64,000 bases of DNA, taken from Deltaproteobacteria bacterium (GTDB lineage Bacteria > Myxococcota_A > UBA9160 > UBA4427). Made by a program: the position numbers and the translations under genes. Position 1 is the stretch's first letter. Every line of letters starts with the position of its first letter. Location of the stretch: positions 930,001 to 994,000 of the forward strand of contig JADJOR010000002.1 in assembly GCA_016713665.1 (NCBI GenBank), given 5' to 3'. The notes under the pieces were generated by a model. It searched no databases and was not told the DNA's origin. It saw only the letters and a program-made list of their open reading frames with translations. Positions 16,656-25,790 of the stretch are shown in pieces.

Positions 16656-17615
16656 ATGACGTCCGAGATCGCTGCTCCGGTTCGAACCGTGTTCTGCGCC
16701 ACCGACTTCTCGCCGACCGCCGATCGGGCGCTCGCCCATGCCGAGGCCCTGGCCCGGCGCCATGGCGCCCGACTCTTCGTCGCCCACGTGATCGAGCCCT
16801 GGCCGACGACGACGGTGCCCCCGATCGCCGTCGTCGACGATACGGAGCGGATCCTGCGCGCCGCGGCGACACGCCGCCTCGAGACCCTCGTCGCGCCGCT
16901 CGCGGCGCGGGGGCTCGACGTCGCGACCCGCGTCGTCGCCGGGGGGCCCGGCCACGAATCCGTCGAGCTCGCCCGCTCGCTCGGGGCCGACGTGATCGTC
17001 GCGGGCACCCACGGTCGCAGCGGGATCGCGCATCTGCTCTACGGCAGCACGGCGGAGTACATCGTGCGCCGCTCGCCGGTGCCCGTGCTGACGATCCATC
17101 CGAACGATCCGGGGCCGCAGGCGCGGCCGCAGACGATGGTGCTCCCGAGCGACCTCTCGCCGGGGGCCGAGCGCGCGCTCGAGGCGGCGGTCCGGCTCTT
17201 TCCGGCCCTGGTGGCGGGCGAGGGCGCGCCTGGGAGCGTGGGGGCGGCGAGGATCGTGCTGCTCCACGTCGACGAGGTGGCGCGTTATTTCGAGCCCTAC
17301 GGCGAGGAGGTCGTCCCTGCTTATTTCGACTGGGAGCAGCGACGCAAGGAGGTCGAGCGCGGGCTCGAGGCGGTCGCCGAGCGACTGCGCCGGTCGGGCT
17401 TCGAGGTCGCCTGCCGGGTGACGGCGGGGACGCCTGTCCCGGTCATCTGCGACGTCGCGCGCGACGAGCGGGCGGAGCTGATCGCGCTCGGGACCCACGG
17501 CCATTCGGCCGTGATGAACTTCCTGATGGGGCGCACCGCCCAGCGCGTCGTCCAGCACGCGCCGTGCCCGGTTCTCACGGTCCGCGCCGCCGATCGGCCG
17601 GTCACGCCGCCTTGA
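16656..17615 (+). CDS. Universal stress protein, tandem Usp domains
   Basis: A 319-residue protein with two Usp domains. The first (about 7-148) starts RTVFCATDFSPTADRALAHA and ends with GTHGRSGIAHLLYGSTAEYIVRRSPVPVL, a textbook ATP-binding loop. The second (about 160-312) starts TMVLPSDLSPGAERALEA and ends GTHGHSAVMNFLMGRTAQRVVQHAPCPVL. The second domain carries an insertion (EVARYFEPYGEEVVPAYFDW). It is the third Usp gene near the FixL-like kinase. Its end overlaps the convergent P450 gene by 14 bases. Confidence 0.93.
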   Translation: MTSEIAAPVRTVFCATDFSPTADRALAHAEALARRHGARLFVAHVIEPWPTTTVPPIAVVDDTERILRAAATRRLETLVAPLAARGLDVATRVVAGGPGHESVELARSLGADVIVAGTHGRSGIAHLLYGSTAEYIVRRSPVPVLTIHPNDPGPQARPQTMVLPSDLSPGAERALEAAVRLFPALVAGEGAPGSVGAARIVLLHVDEVARYFEPYGEEVVPAYFDWEQRRKEVERGLEAVAERLRRSGFEVACRVTAGTPVPVICDVARDERAELIALGTHGHSAVMNFLMGRTAQRVVQHAPCPVLTVRAADRPVTPP

Positions 17616-18867
17616 GCTTGTAGCGGATCGGCAGCCGCTTGATCCCGCCGACCAGATTCGAGTGCAGCCGGTCGATGGGCCCCGCGAGCTCGATCTCCTC
17701 GATCCGCGGCAGCAGGTACTTGAAGGCCATCTCGAGCTCGAGCCGTGCGAGATGGGCGCCCGCGCAGAAATGCTCGCCGACGCCGAAGCCGACGTGGGGG
17801 TTCGGATTGCGGTCGATCCGGAACGTATAGGGATCGGCGAAGACCGCCTCGTCGCGGTTGCCCGACGGGTAGAAGAGGGCGAGCTCGTCGCCCCGCTTGA
17901 TCTCGACGCCGGAGACGATCGTGTCCTGCGCGGCGGTGCGCCCGAAATGGATGATCGGACTCGTCCAGCGCACGACCTCCTCGATCGCGGGACGCATGAG
18001 GCTCGGGTCCGCCTGGAGCCTGCGCAGCTGCTCGGGATGCTCGATGAAGGCGAGCAGGCCTCCGCTCGTCGCGTTGCGCGTCGTCTCGTTGCCGGCGACC
18101 ACGATGATCTGGCACCACGCCAGGATCTCCATCATGTCGAGGGGCTTGCCGTCGATCTTCGCCTGGGTGAAGAGCGAGATGAGATCGTCCTTCGGGTTCT
18201 TTCGGCGCTGCTCGACGAGCTGCGCGAAGTAGGTGAAGAGCTCGGTCATGGCCGAGAGGCCGTCTTCCTGGCGCGTCTTGCCGACCGGTTGATATTCCGG
18301 GTCGTCGCCCCCGATGATGCGATTGGTCCAGTCGAAGATGAGATTCCAGTCGGACTCGTCGACGCCGAGCAGCCAGGCGATCACCGCGATCGGCAGTGGC
18401 GCCGAGACGTGCTCGACGAACTCGATCGTCGCGTCGTCGCCCCGGGCGAGGAGCTTCTCGACGATCTCGCGGGCGATCCGGTCGATGTCGCCGTGGATCG
18501 CCTTGAGGGCGCGGGGCGTGAAGCGGTTCGAGATCAGGCGGCGATGGGCGCGGTGCTGCGGATTGTCCATCTCGATCAGGGACTTCGGACGCGAGGCGAA
18601 GGACGCGTCGTCGCCGCTCGTGTCGCGGATGACGAGCTTCGGGCCGTTCAGGAAGAGCTCGGGGTTGCGGCCGATGGTCGTGATGTCGGCGTGGCGGGTG
18701 ATCGCCCAATAGGGCTGGCCGGCCAGCCGGAGCCGGCTGATCGGGGTCTCGCGGCGGAGCCGGTCCCAGCGGGTCCAGGGATAGCCGCCCTTCGCATAGG
18801 CTTCCGGAGAGAGCAGGTCGGTCCCGTCCGGGAGGGAGTCGATCGATCGGTCGGCGGCGGGGCTCAT
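17602..18867 (-). CDS. Cytochrome P450
   Basis: A 421-residue soluble P450. I-helix motif AGNETT at 258-263, ExxR as EVVR at 297-300, and haem loop FGVGEHFCAG with the cysteine at 368. It resembles the CYP125/CYP142-type neighbourhood in general pattern, but a subfamily cannot be fixed by eye. ATG at 18867 is preceded by AGGAG. It is transcribed away from the epimerase/amidohydrolase unit, so it may be paired functionally with those genes. Redox partners are not nearby. Confidence 0.95.
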   Translation of the reverse strand: MSPAADRSIDSLPDGTDLLSPEAYAKGGYPWTRWDRLRRETPISRLRLAGQPYWAITRHADITTIGRNPELFLNGPKLVIRDTSGDDASFASRPKSLIEMDNPQHRAHRRLISNRFTPRALKAIHGDIDRIAREIVEKLLARGDDATIEFVEHVSAPLPIAVIAWLLGVDESDWNLIFDWTNRIIGGDDPEYQPVGKTRQEDGLSAMTELFTYFAQLVEQRRKNPKDDLISLFTQAKIDGKPLDMMEILAWCQIIVVAGNETTRNATSGGLLAFIEHPEQLRRLQADPSLMRPAIEEVVRWTSPIIHFGRTAAQDTIVSGVEIKRGDELALFYPSGNRDEAVFADPYTFRIDRNPNPHVGFGVGEHFCAGAHLARLELEMAFKYLLPRIEEIELAGPIDRLHSNLVGGIKRLPIRYKLKAA

Positions 18868-19038
18868 GGGGGCTCCTGTCGAGGCGTTTCGGCACGTCGG
18901 TCGGGCGCAGCGTGACACGCCCCGGGCAAGCCTGGCAAGCGCCAGCCCCGGGCGGAGTCGGGTCGGTCGAGGCGGGTTGTCGGCGGCGGGTCCGATGCGC
19001 GATCGTCCGGATAACCGGACAACACGAGGGAGAAGAAG

Positions 19039-19965
19039 ATGGCGGCGATCGAAGGCAAGCGAATCCTGGTGACGGGCCCGGCCGGGCAGATCGCCTTCCC
19101 CCTCGCGGCGCGCCTCGCCCGGAAGAACGAGGTCTGGGGCATCGCCCGCTTCTCGGACGGGAAGTCCCAGGCCCGCTGCGAGGCGGCGGGGATCAAGACG
19201 GCGGTCGTCGACCTGGTGACGCCCGACTGGTCGAAGACGCCGGCGGACTTCGACTACGTGCTCCATCTGGCGGCGGCGATCGTGCCGGGCCTCGATTTCC
19301 AGGCCTCGATCCGGATCAACGCCCTCGGGACCGGCAAGGTCATGTCCCGCTTCCGCAAGGCGAAAGCCTGCCTGGTGATGTCGACCTGCGGTGTGTACGC
19401 CGCGCCGGCGGATTACGGGAAGGGCGTGCTCGAGACCGATCCGCTCGGCGGGACGCCGCAGCCCTACGCGCCGACCTACTGCGTCTCGAAGATCTCCCAG
19501 GAGGCGGTCGCCAGCTCGTGCGCCGAGGAGTTCGGTCTGCCGACCATCCTGGCCCGCATGAACGCAGCCTACGGCGACAATGGCGGCTTCCCGGCGATGG
19601 TGGCCGACATGGTGCTCAAGGACATCCCGATCCACGTCATGCCGGAGGGGAAGGGGCAGATCGCGTCCCCGATCCACGAGGACGACATCTTCGACCATAC
19701 GCCCGGACTGCTCGCGTCGACGGCGGTGCCGGCCACGATCGTCAACTGGGGCGGCGACGAGCCCGTGCCGGTCCCCGAGATGGCCCACTACATCGCATCG
19801 CGGGTCGGCAAGCAGGCCAAGGTCGTCGCAGGGCCGGACGGGATCCACCAGTACTGGCTCGATCACGCGCTCCGGACGAAGCTCGCGGGGCCCTGCAAGG
19901 TCGGCTGGAAGGCCGGGGTCGACCGCATGCTGGCCGCGCGCCATCCGCAGGCCCTCCGCAAGTAG
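19039..19965 (+). CDS. NAD-dependent epimerase/dehydratase family protein
   Basis: An extended SDR of 308 residues. The N-terminal nucleotide-binding motif is VTGPAGQIAFPLA, close to the usual GxxGxxG; the catalytic tyrosine and lysine occur in YAPTYCVSKISQE (YxxSK-like, around 150). The second half has the substrate domain typical of epimerases or of 3-beta-hydroxysteroid dehydrogenase-like proteins. Substrate is unknown. A GAGAAGAAG ribosome site precedes the ATG. It lies 108 bases before the amidohydrolase on the same strand. Confidence 0.85.
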   Translation: MAAIEGKRILVTGPAGQIAFPLAARLARKNEVWGIARFSDGKSQARCEAAGIKTAVVDLVTPDWSKTPADFDYVLHLAAAIVPGLDFQASIRINALGTGKVMSRFRKAKACLVMSTCGVYAAPADYGKGVLETDPLGGTPQPYAPTYCVSKISQEAVASSCAEEFGLPTILARMNAAYGDNGGFPAMVADMVLKDIPIHVMPEGKGQIASPIHEDDIFDHTPGLLASTAVPATIVNWGGDEPVPVPEMAHYIASRVGKQAKVVAGPDGIHQYWLDHALRTKLAGPCKVGWKAGVDRMLAARHPQALRK

Positions 19966-20073
19966 CGGCGCCGATCGTCCAGGGCCGAGTCACCGGCCCG
20001 TGCCATCGGTTATGCTCCGGCCACCGCGCCGTCCGGATCCTCCCTTCCTCCGTATCGCCGACAGGAGAGCAGC

Positions 20074-21279
20074 ATGCTCGATCAGACTCCCTATACGATC
20101 ATCACCTCCGACTCCCACGCCGGGGCCAGCATCGACACCTACAAGACCTACCTCGATGCGAAGCATCAGGCGCTCTTCGACGACTGGCGCGGCGGCTACA
20201 AGAATCCCCAGAAGCAGCACATCGGCTCGAAGAAGCACAAGAACTGGGACGCCAGCGAGCGGACCCACGACATGGACGTCGAGGGCGTGGCGGGAGAGGT
20301 GATCTTCCCGAACACGGTGCCGCCCTTCTTCCGCACGAGCGTGCTCATCTGCGGCAACCCGAAGCCCGAGGACTACAAGCTCCGCCTCGAAGGCATCCGC
20401 GCCCACAACCGCTGGCTCGTCGACTTCTGCGCGGAGTTCCCGGAGCGCCGCGCCGGCATCGGGCTCGTCTACCTGAACGACATCGACGAGGCGATCAAGG
20501 ACGTGAAGTGGATCGCGGAGCACGGCCTGCGCGGCGGCATCCTGCTGCCCCACGTCCCCGACGACTGCACCCACATCCTGCCGCTCTACGCCCCCGACTA
20601 CGATCGTTTCTGGGCCCTCTGCCAGGATCTCGGCGTCGTCCTGAACCACCACGGCGGGACCGGCTCGCCCGACTACGGCCCGTATCCGATCTCGCTGCCG
20701 ATCCGGCTCCACGAGACGCCCTGGTGGTCGATCCGCAGCTACCAGCATCTGATCATCGCCGGCGTTTTCCACCGCTTCCCGAAGCTCAAGTACATCGTGA
20801 CCGAGGCGGGCTGCGCGTGGGTTCCCGAGGTCCTGGCGCGCATGGACGCGCTCTGGGATCGCGTCCGGACCGGCGCGGCGGGCGAGTTCCAGTTCAACAC
20901 CGACGCGGTCACGCCCGAGAAGCCGAGCTTCTACGCGAAGCAGAACTGCTACTACGGCGCGAGCTCGGCCTCGCCGGTCGAGCTGCAGGATCGCGAGATC
21001 ATCGGGTCGCAGCGCGTGCTCTGGGGCTCCGACTATCCCCACTACGAGGGCACGTATCCGTACACGAAGCTCGCCCTGCGCCATACCTTCCACGACGTCC
21101 CGGTCGAAGAGACCCGCGCGATGCTCGGCGGCAACGCAGCGAAGCTCTACGACTTCGACCTCGAGAAGCTCGCCCCTCTGGTGGAAAAGATCGGCATCCG
21201 ACCCGACGAGATCGCGGGCAAGCCGCTCGTGGATTCGGAGTTCCCGGAGAAGGCCCACACCAACGCCTTCCGCCGCTGA
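20074..21279 (+). CDS. Amidohydrolase family protein (PF04909 type)
   Basis: A 401-residue TIM-barrel amidohydrolase_2 protein. It begins with ITSDSHAGAS, carries GVVLNHHGGT and later YIVTEAGCAWVPEVLARMD, LWGSDYPHYEGTYPYT, and GGNAAKLYDFD, the standard active-site strands with the terminal catalytic aspartate in GSDYPH. Relatives decarboxylate or hydrolyse carboxylic acids. A second, distinct member is at 56081, and both occur in similar catabolic settings. GAGAGCAGC precedes the ATG. Confidence 0.9.
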   Translation: MLDQTPYTIITSDSHAGASIDTYKTYLDAKHQALFDDWRGGYKNPQKQHIGSKKHKNWDASERTHDMDVEGVAGEVIFPNTVPPFFRTSVLICGNPKPEDYKLRLEGIRAHNRWLVDFCAEFPERRAGIGLVYLNDIDEAIKDVKWIAEHGLRGGILLPHVPDDCTHILPLYAPDYDRFWALCQDLGVVLNHHGGTGSPDYGPYPISLPIRLHETPWWSIRSYQHLIIAGVFHRFPKLKYIVTEAGCAWVPEVLARMDALWDRVRTGAAGEFQFNTDAVTPEKPSFYAKQNCYYGASSASPVELQDREIIGSQRVLWGSDYPHYEGTYPYTKLALRHTFHDVPVEETRAMLGGNAAKLYDFDLEKLAPLVEKIGIRPDEIAGKPLVDSEFPEKAHTNAFRR

Positions 21280-21306
21280 ATGCCGTGCTGGTGCGTCGGC
21301 CTGCGT

Positions 21307-21800
21307 CTCACAAGACGCGGCCGACGCGGCGCTCGGGGCGCGAATGGCTCGCCCTTGGCACGGCGCTCGTCGCTTCTCGACATGGATCGCCTCTGCGGCC
21401 GGCTGGATGGAGCGACCTTCAGGCTGCGCTTTACTTCGCGCCCCGAGCACCGCGCCGGCCGCTCGCGTCGGGGTAGGGCGGGCTTGCGGCAAGGCGTTCC
21501 GCTTGCTCATTGAAGGGATGCTGCGACTCGCGCATCAGCGCGGCGGGTGGAGATGGTCCGGCCCCATTAATTCCCCACGTTCGAAGCACGTCGAGTCGTT
21601 TCCCCGCCGAGAGCCCCTTCCGACCGCGTCCCCGCACCCAGCGAGCGACCGGCGCGGTGCTCGGGGCGCGAAGTAAAGCGCAGCCCGCAGGTCGCCCCGT
21701 CCAGTCGGAGGCAAAAGCGGCGAAGTCCGAGAAGCGACGAGCGTCGTGCCAAGGGCGAGCCATTCGCGCCCCGAGTGCCGCGTCGGTCGCGCCTTGTGAG
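21307..21800. repeat. Large imperfect inverted repeat, ~160-base arms
   Basis: The segment 21307-21466 recurs in reverse complement at 21641-21800 with high but imperfect identity: both arms start CTCACAAG, share CACTCGGGGCGCGAATGGC-like and GCCCTTGGCAC-like blocks, and contain CTTTACTTCGCGCCCCGAGC. The 174-base spacer (21467-21640) is unrelated between halves. Each arm can be read as a short MARPWH-type peptide, but these look like by-products. It fills the gap between two convergent genes (21280-21823) and could be a non-autonomous mobile element or a decayed pair of repeats. No transposase or target-site duplication was found. Confidence 0.75.
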
Positions 21801-21823
21801 AAGGCCGCAGCCAGCAGGCCCCC

Positions 21824-22915
21824 TCAGCGCGCCCGAGACTCGACGAGCTTCAACAGCTCGTCTTCGAAGCCGAAGTCGAACTCCTGCGTCTTGTCGAGTC
21901 CCTCGGCCTGATACCAGCGCCAGGTCCGCTCGGCGGAGCGCGCGAAATCGAGCTCGGGCTCCCAGCCGACGTGGCGGCGGAGCTTGTCGACGGAGAGGAT
22001 CGTGCTGCGATCCCAGTAGTGGATGTTGGGCGCGATCTGCTGGACGAGCATCGTCAGCATGAACCGGTTCATCATCAGCCGCTCGGCCTTCTCCTTGCCG
22101 CGGATGTCGGCCTTCGACTGGGTCCGGGGCATCTCGACCTCGACGCGACCTTCCCAGAGGTCGTTCATCAGCGCCGGCGGGATGAAGACCTTGCGCGCCG
22201 GTCGGTCGAGGATGCGGGAGAAGGTGTCGACGTAGCCTTCCTGGGTGAAGTAGTCGCCGCCGGTCAGGTTGTAGCGCTGGCCGAAGGTCCGCGGGTTGCA
22301 GAGCATCATGCGCAGAGCGCGGGCCTGGTCGTCGGCGTGGCCGATCTGCTGGATCATCCGCCCGTTGCCCGGGATCAGGATCGGGCGGCCCCGCAGCAGG
22401 CGCTGGAACATGCGCTGCTCCCGGTCCGGCAGGATGTTGCCCGCGCCCATCACCATCGAGAAGCAGACCGTCGAGGCGGGAAAGCGGTTCTGGCGCCACT
22501 CGCGGATCAGGATGTCCTCGCAGAGCAGCTTGTTCCGACCGTACTCCTGCTGCGCGGGGCCGCGCTCGACCGGATGGTTTTCGCTGATCGGGAGCAGGTC
22601 GCTCGCCGCATAGATCACGGTCGAGCTGATGAAGACGTAGTGGTCGATCCGGCCCCGGAAGATCTCGACCATCAGCTCGACTTCTTCGGGCCGGTAGGCC
22701 GTCACGTCGATCACCGCATCGACGTCGACCGCGCGCAGGACCTCCCGCATCTGATCCGGCTTCGTCCGATCTGCGTAGACGCGTTCGACGCCGAGGGGAA
22801 GCTTCGCCTCGCTCTTGCCGCGATTCAGGATCACGACCTGATGTCCCGTGTTCGCGAGATCGTGGACCAGCGCGAGGCCGTTGAACTGGGTTCCGCCCAT
22901 CACCAGGACTCTCAT
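21824..22915 (-). CDS. NAD-dependent epimerase/dehydratase family protein
   Basis: A 363-residue atypical extended SDR starting MRVLVMGGTQFNGLALVHDL; the GGTxFNG motif instead of GxxGxxG is typical of the isoflavone-reductase/CSP41-like epimerase branch. FISSTVIYAASDLLPISENH and YGRNKLLCED hold the catalytic-site region (YxxxK as YGRNK). Substrate unknown. It is divergent from the cyclase gene and convergent with the amidohydrolase across the inverted repeat. A similar family member is at 45933. Confidence 0.88.
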   Translation of the reverse strand: MRVLVMGGTQFNGLALVHDLANTGHQVVILNRGKSEAKLPLGVERVYADRTKPDQMREVLRAVDVDAVIDVTAYRPEEVELMVEIFRGRIDHYVFISSTVIYAASDLLPISENHPVERGPAQQEYGRNKLLCEDILIREWRQNRFPASTVCFSMVMGAGNILPDREQRMFQRLLRGRPILIPGNGRMIQQIGHADDQARALRMMLCNPRTFGQRYNLTGGDYFTQEGYVDTFSRILDRPARKVFIPPALMNDLWEGRVEVEMPRTQSKADIRGKEKAERLMMNRFMLTMLVQQIAPNIHYWDRSTILSVDKLRRHVGWEPELDFARSAERTWRWYQAEGLDKTQEFDFGFEDELLKLVESRAR

Positions 22916-23126
22916 CGGATTCGTTCCTTTTCCATCGGGGTTCCGTGGCGCGAGTATCGCGGAAGGTGGGGCGATGAAAAGGGGGCCTCGTCCGGGCCCG
23001 AATCGGGTGGTGATCGCCTTCGGGCGGGGGCATCATGGGGTCGGCGATCGGCGCTTTCGAGCGCATCGACCGGATCGACCCGACGGGTCGACGACGGAGT
23101 GGGAACACGGAGAGAGGAGAGACGAC

Positions 23127-24071
23127 GTGGCGAGTCAGTACACGGCGCCGACCAGGGCGCGCATGGACGAGATCTTCGAGAAGGTGAAGAACTGGGGTCG
23201 CTGGGGGAAGGAAGACCAGGCGGGCGCCCTCAATCTGATCGACGACGACGTGCGCAAGCGCGCCGTGGCGAGCGTGCGGCACGGTCGCGCGGTGTCGTGC
23301 GCCTACGAGCTCGCCGTCCATCCCGCCGTCGACAATCCGCATCCCGCGCTCCACATGATGATCGCCGGCGGTGACGACTGCCTGATCGCCGATCTCGGCC
23401 TCGAGACGACCTCCGATTTCGTCGGCATCGCCTTCCACGGCATGGCGACCTCCCATCTCGATGCGCTCTGCCACGTCCACGTGAACGGGCTGATGTACAA
23501 CGGCTATCCCGGCACCGACGTGAAGAGCACGGGCGCGAAGCGCAACAGCGTGATGTGCGCGCGCAACGGCATCGTGTCGCGCGGCGTCCTGCTCGACATT
23601 CCGCGGGCGATCGGCGTGCCGTGGCTCGATCCCGGTTATGCGATCACGCCCGATCAGCTCGAGCTGGCCGAGGCGAAGCAGAACGTTCGGGTGCGCCAGG
23701 GGGACGTCCTGCTGGTCGCGACGGGCCGCGATGCGCGGCGCGAGTCGGTCGGCCGTTGGCATCCCCTCGAGCAGGGGCTCGCCGGGCTCCATCACGAGTG
23801 TCTGCGCTGGCTCCACGAGCGCGGGATCGCCGTGCTCGGGAGCGATTGCATCTCGGACGTCGTGCCGCTCTCGGGCGACAGCGGCTGGTGCATGCCGATC
23901 CATCAGGTGACGCTCGTCGCGATGGGCGTCCATCTGCTCGACAACCTGAATCTCGGCGATCTGATGAAGGCCTGCGCCGAGCTGAAACAGTGGGACTTCC
24001 AGCTGACGATCGCGGCCCTGCGGATCGAGGGGGGGACGGGCTCGCCCGTCAATCCGATCGCGCTGCTCTAG
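23127..24071 (+). CDS. Cyclase family protein (kynurenine formamidase-like fold)
   Basis: A 314-residue member of the cyclase family (PF04199), metal-dependent hydrolases that include bacterial kynurenine formamidase. The metal site is visible as FHGMATSHLDALCHVHVNG (HxxxD/HxH pattern, around 112-130), and later SDCISDVVPL and PIHQVTLVAMGVHLLDNLNL form the usual C-terminal part. The GTG start at 23127 has GAGGAGAG at a good distance; an ATG at 23163 (MDEIFEKVKNW) is the alternative. Its substrate may be an amide, ester or lactone rather than formylkynurenine, since no tryptophan pathway genes are near. Confidence 0.85.
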   Translation: MASQYTAPTRARMDEIFEKVKNWGRWGKEDQAGALNLIDDDVRKRAVASVRHGRAVSCAYELAVHPAVDNPHPALHMMIAGGDDCLIADLGLETTSDFVGIAFHGMATSHLDALCHVHVNGLMYNGYPGTDVKSTGAKRNSVMCARNGIVSRGVLLDIPRAIGVPWLDPGYAITPDQLELAEAKQNVRVRQGDVLLVATGRDARRESVGRWHPLEQGLAGLHHECLRWLHERGIAVLGSDCISDVVPLSGDSGWCMPIHQVTLVAMGVHLLDNLNLGDLMKACAELKQWDFQLTIAALRIEGGTGSPVNPIALL

Positions 24072-24083
24072 GCGATCGGCGGG

Positions 24084-24536
24084 CTAGGGCGTGCGGCTCG
24101 CCGCGCGCTCGCCCGCCCGGCGCATCGTGTCGGTGATGCGGGCGAGGCCGCTCTCGAGCGCGGCGCGCGCGCGGGCGTCGAGCCGGGCAGGGGCGACGTC
24201 GACGAAGGCGCGGACGAAGTCCGCGTACATGTCGCTCTCGACGCCGTACTCGAAATGGCTCCGGCCCAGGGCCTCGAGATTGCCCTCGAGCCAGGGCTCG
24301 CCCTCGGCCAGCGCGAAGAGCGATCGCAGCGTCTCGCGCACCATCTCCTCGCGCTCGGCCAGGGCGTGGACGCCGAAGAGCGGGCGCGCGTCGGGCCGGC
24401 GCTCGAAGAAGAGCGGGTAGAGCGCCTCCGTCAGGTGCTTCTCGTCGTCCGAGAGCGCCTCGAGCGCTTCGACCAACGCGAGGTCGGTCGAAGGCTCGGG
24501 GCGCCCGATCGGGACGGGCTCGATCCGCTCGTTCAT
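24084..24536 (-). CDS. Globin-family protein coupled to a P450
   Basis: A 150-residue single-domain globin. The proximal (F8) histidine is H94 in LEALGRSHFEYGV, the pattern of flavohaemoglobin-like and single-domain bacterial globins; the CD region is YPLFFERRPDARPLFG and the C-terminal helices follow. It should bind haem and oxygen or NO. Its ATG overlaps the stop of the upstream P450 by four bases (ATGA), so it is almost certainly translated together with it. It has no reductase domain. Pairing with a P450 suggests oxygen delivery, NO protection or sensing; this is inference. Confidence 0.85.
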   Translation of the reverse strand: MNERIEPVPIGRPEPSTDLALVEALEALSDDEKHLTEALYPLFFERRPDARPLFGVHALAEREEMVRETLRSLFALAEGEPWLEGNLEALGRSHFEYGVESDMYADFVRAFVDVAPARLDARARAALESGLARITDTMRRAGERAASRTP

Positions 24537-25714
24537 CCGGCGACGGCCGGGAGGCCGACGACGCCGGCGACGAACTCGCTCTTGAGCCGGTCGATCTCGG
24601 ACTCGATGATCTGGTACTCCGGCATGCGCGCCAGCAGATGGCGGGTCGCCAGCTCGCCTTCGAGGGCGGCGATGTGGATCCCGAGACACGAGTGGTTGCC
24701 GTGGCCGAAGGTCAGGATGCGCTTCGACTCGCGGTGGATGTCGAAGCGGTCCGGATTGGCGAACTCCCGCTCGTCCCGATTGGCGGACGGGAACAGGAAG
24801 ATCACCGCCTGGCCGGGCTTGAAGGTCTTGCCGTGGAGCTGGACCGGCTTCACGACCGTCCGACCCAGGAACTGGGTCGGCATCCCGAAGCGCAGCCCTT
24901 CGCGGAAGGCGTTCGGGATCAGCTCGGGCTTCTCGATGAGCTCCTTGCGCTGGTCGGGCGCGCGATAGAGCTCGTGGACGAACGACGCGAAGATCTTCGG
25001 CATCGTGTCGGTGCTCCCGATGACGAGCGTCGCCATCTGGGAGGCGATGTTGTCGTCGGGCAGCCCCTTGCCGTCGAAGCGCGCGTTCAGATAGGCGTTG
25101 AGCAGCACGTCGTCGGCCGTCGGATGGGCCCTTCGGTGGCGGATGATCGCGCCGAGGTAGTCGTTGAGCTCGGCCGCCGCCTTGAGCCCGTCCTCGGTCA
25201 GCCCGGGCTTTCCGGGCGCGCGGTCGAAGTAGCGGACCACGTAGCTGTAGATGTGGTCCGCGTCGGAGACCGGGAGCCCGAGCAGGACGCAGGCCGACTC
25301 CATCGCGATCTTCGCGATGTAGTCGCGCACCAGGTCGACCTTCGCGCCCGACTCGAGGTTCTTCGCGTGGCGCTTCACGATCTCCTCGACGACCGGCGCG
25401 AGCGACGCGACCCGCCGCGGCTTGAAGGCTCCCGAGATGAGCGCGCGATTCTGCACGTGCTCCGGAGGGTCCATCATGTTGACGCTCGGAAAGACCGTCT
25501 GCTGCTTCGTGATGAGGTGGCAGGGCGTCGTCCCGCGCAGGGCCGCCGAGTAGGACTCGCTGTCGCCGCTCTGCTCCCAGATGTCGTCGAAGCGCGAGAG
25601 CGCCCAGCAATCGTGCTCCTCGACGTAGTAGGCGGGCGCTTCGTCCCGAAGCTTCTTGTAGATCGGAAGGGGATCCTCGAGGATCTCCGGCATCAGCGGG
25701 TTGTAGTAGACCAT
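24533..25714 (-). CDS. Cytochrome P450
   Basis: A 393-residue P450. The haem loop FGHGNHSCLG places the cysteine at 343, ExxR is EGLR at 272-275. The I-helix is unusual: GSTDT at 233-237 replaces the AGxxT seen in the other three P450s of the window, though the distal threonine position is kept. Overlaps the globin gene by four bases. It begins MVYYNPLMPEILEDPLPIYK, with the ATG at 25714. Its companion amidohydrolase gene lies 76 bases upstream on the same strand. Substrate unknown. Confidence 0.94.
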   Translation of the reverse strand: MVYYNPLMPEILEDPLPIYKKLRDEAPAYYVEEHDCWALSRFDDIWEQSGDSESYSAALRGTTPCHLITKQQTVFPSVNMMDPPEHVQNRALISGAFKPRRVASLAPVVEEIVKRHAKNLESGAKVDLVRDYIAKIAMESACVLLGLPVSDADHIYSYVVRYFDRAPGKPGLTEDGLKAAAELNDYLGAIIRHRRAHPTADDVLLNAYLNARFDGKGLPDDNIASQMATLVIGSTDTMPKIFASFVHELYRAPDQRKELIEKPELIPNAFREGLRFGMPTQFLGRTVVKPVQLHGKTFKPGQAVIFLFPSANRDEREFANPDRFDIHRESKRILTFGHGNHSCLGIHIAALEGELATRHLLARMPEYQIIESEIDRLKSEFVAGVVGLPAVAG

Positions 25715-25790
25715 CTCTTCTCCTTGGTCCGGACTTCGCGTCCGGCGTGCAGTCCGCGGGGCTGGCCGCGGGATTTCGGGCTCCGTCCGG

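Noticed and set aside
21344..21763. Two opposing ~110-residue open frames starting MARPWH in the inverted repeat
   Set aside because: They mirror each other because of the repeat, lack ribosome-binding sites and match no family; treated as by-products.
22925..22960. GTGGCGCGAGTATCGCG as a sigma-54 promoter for the cyclase gene
   Set aside because: Correct GG/GC spacing but two mismatches in key bases and far from the start codon; left out.
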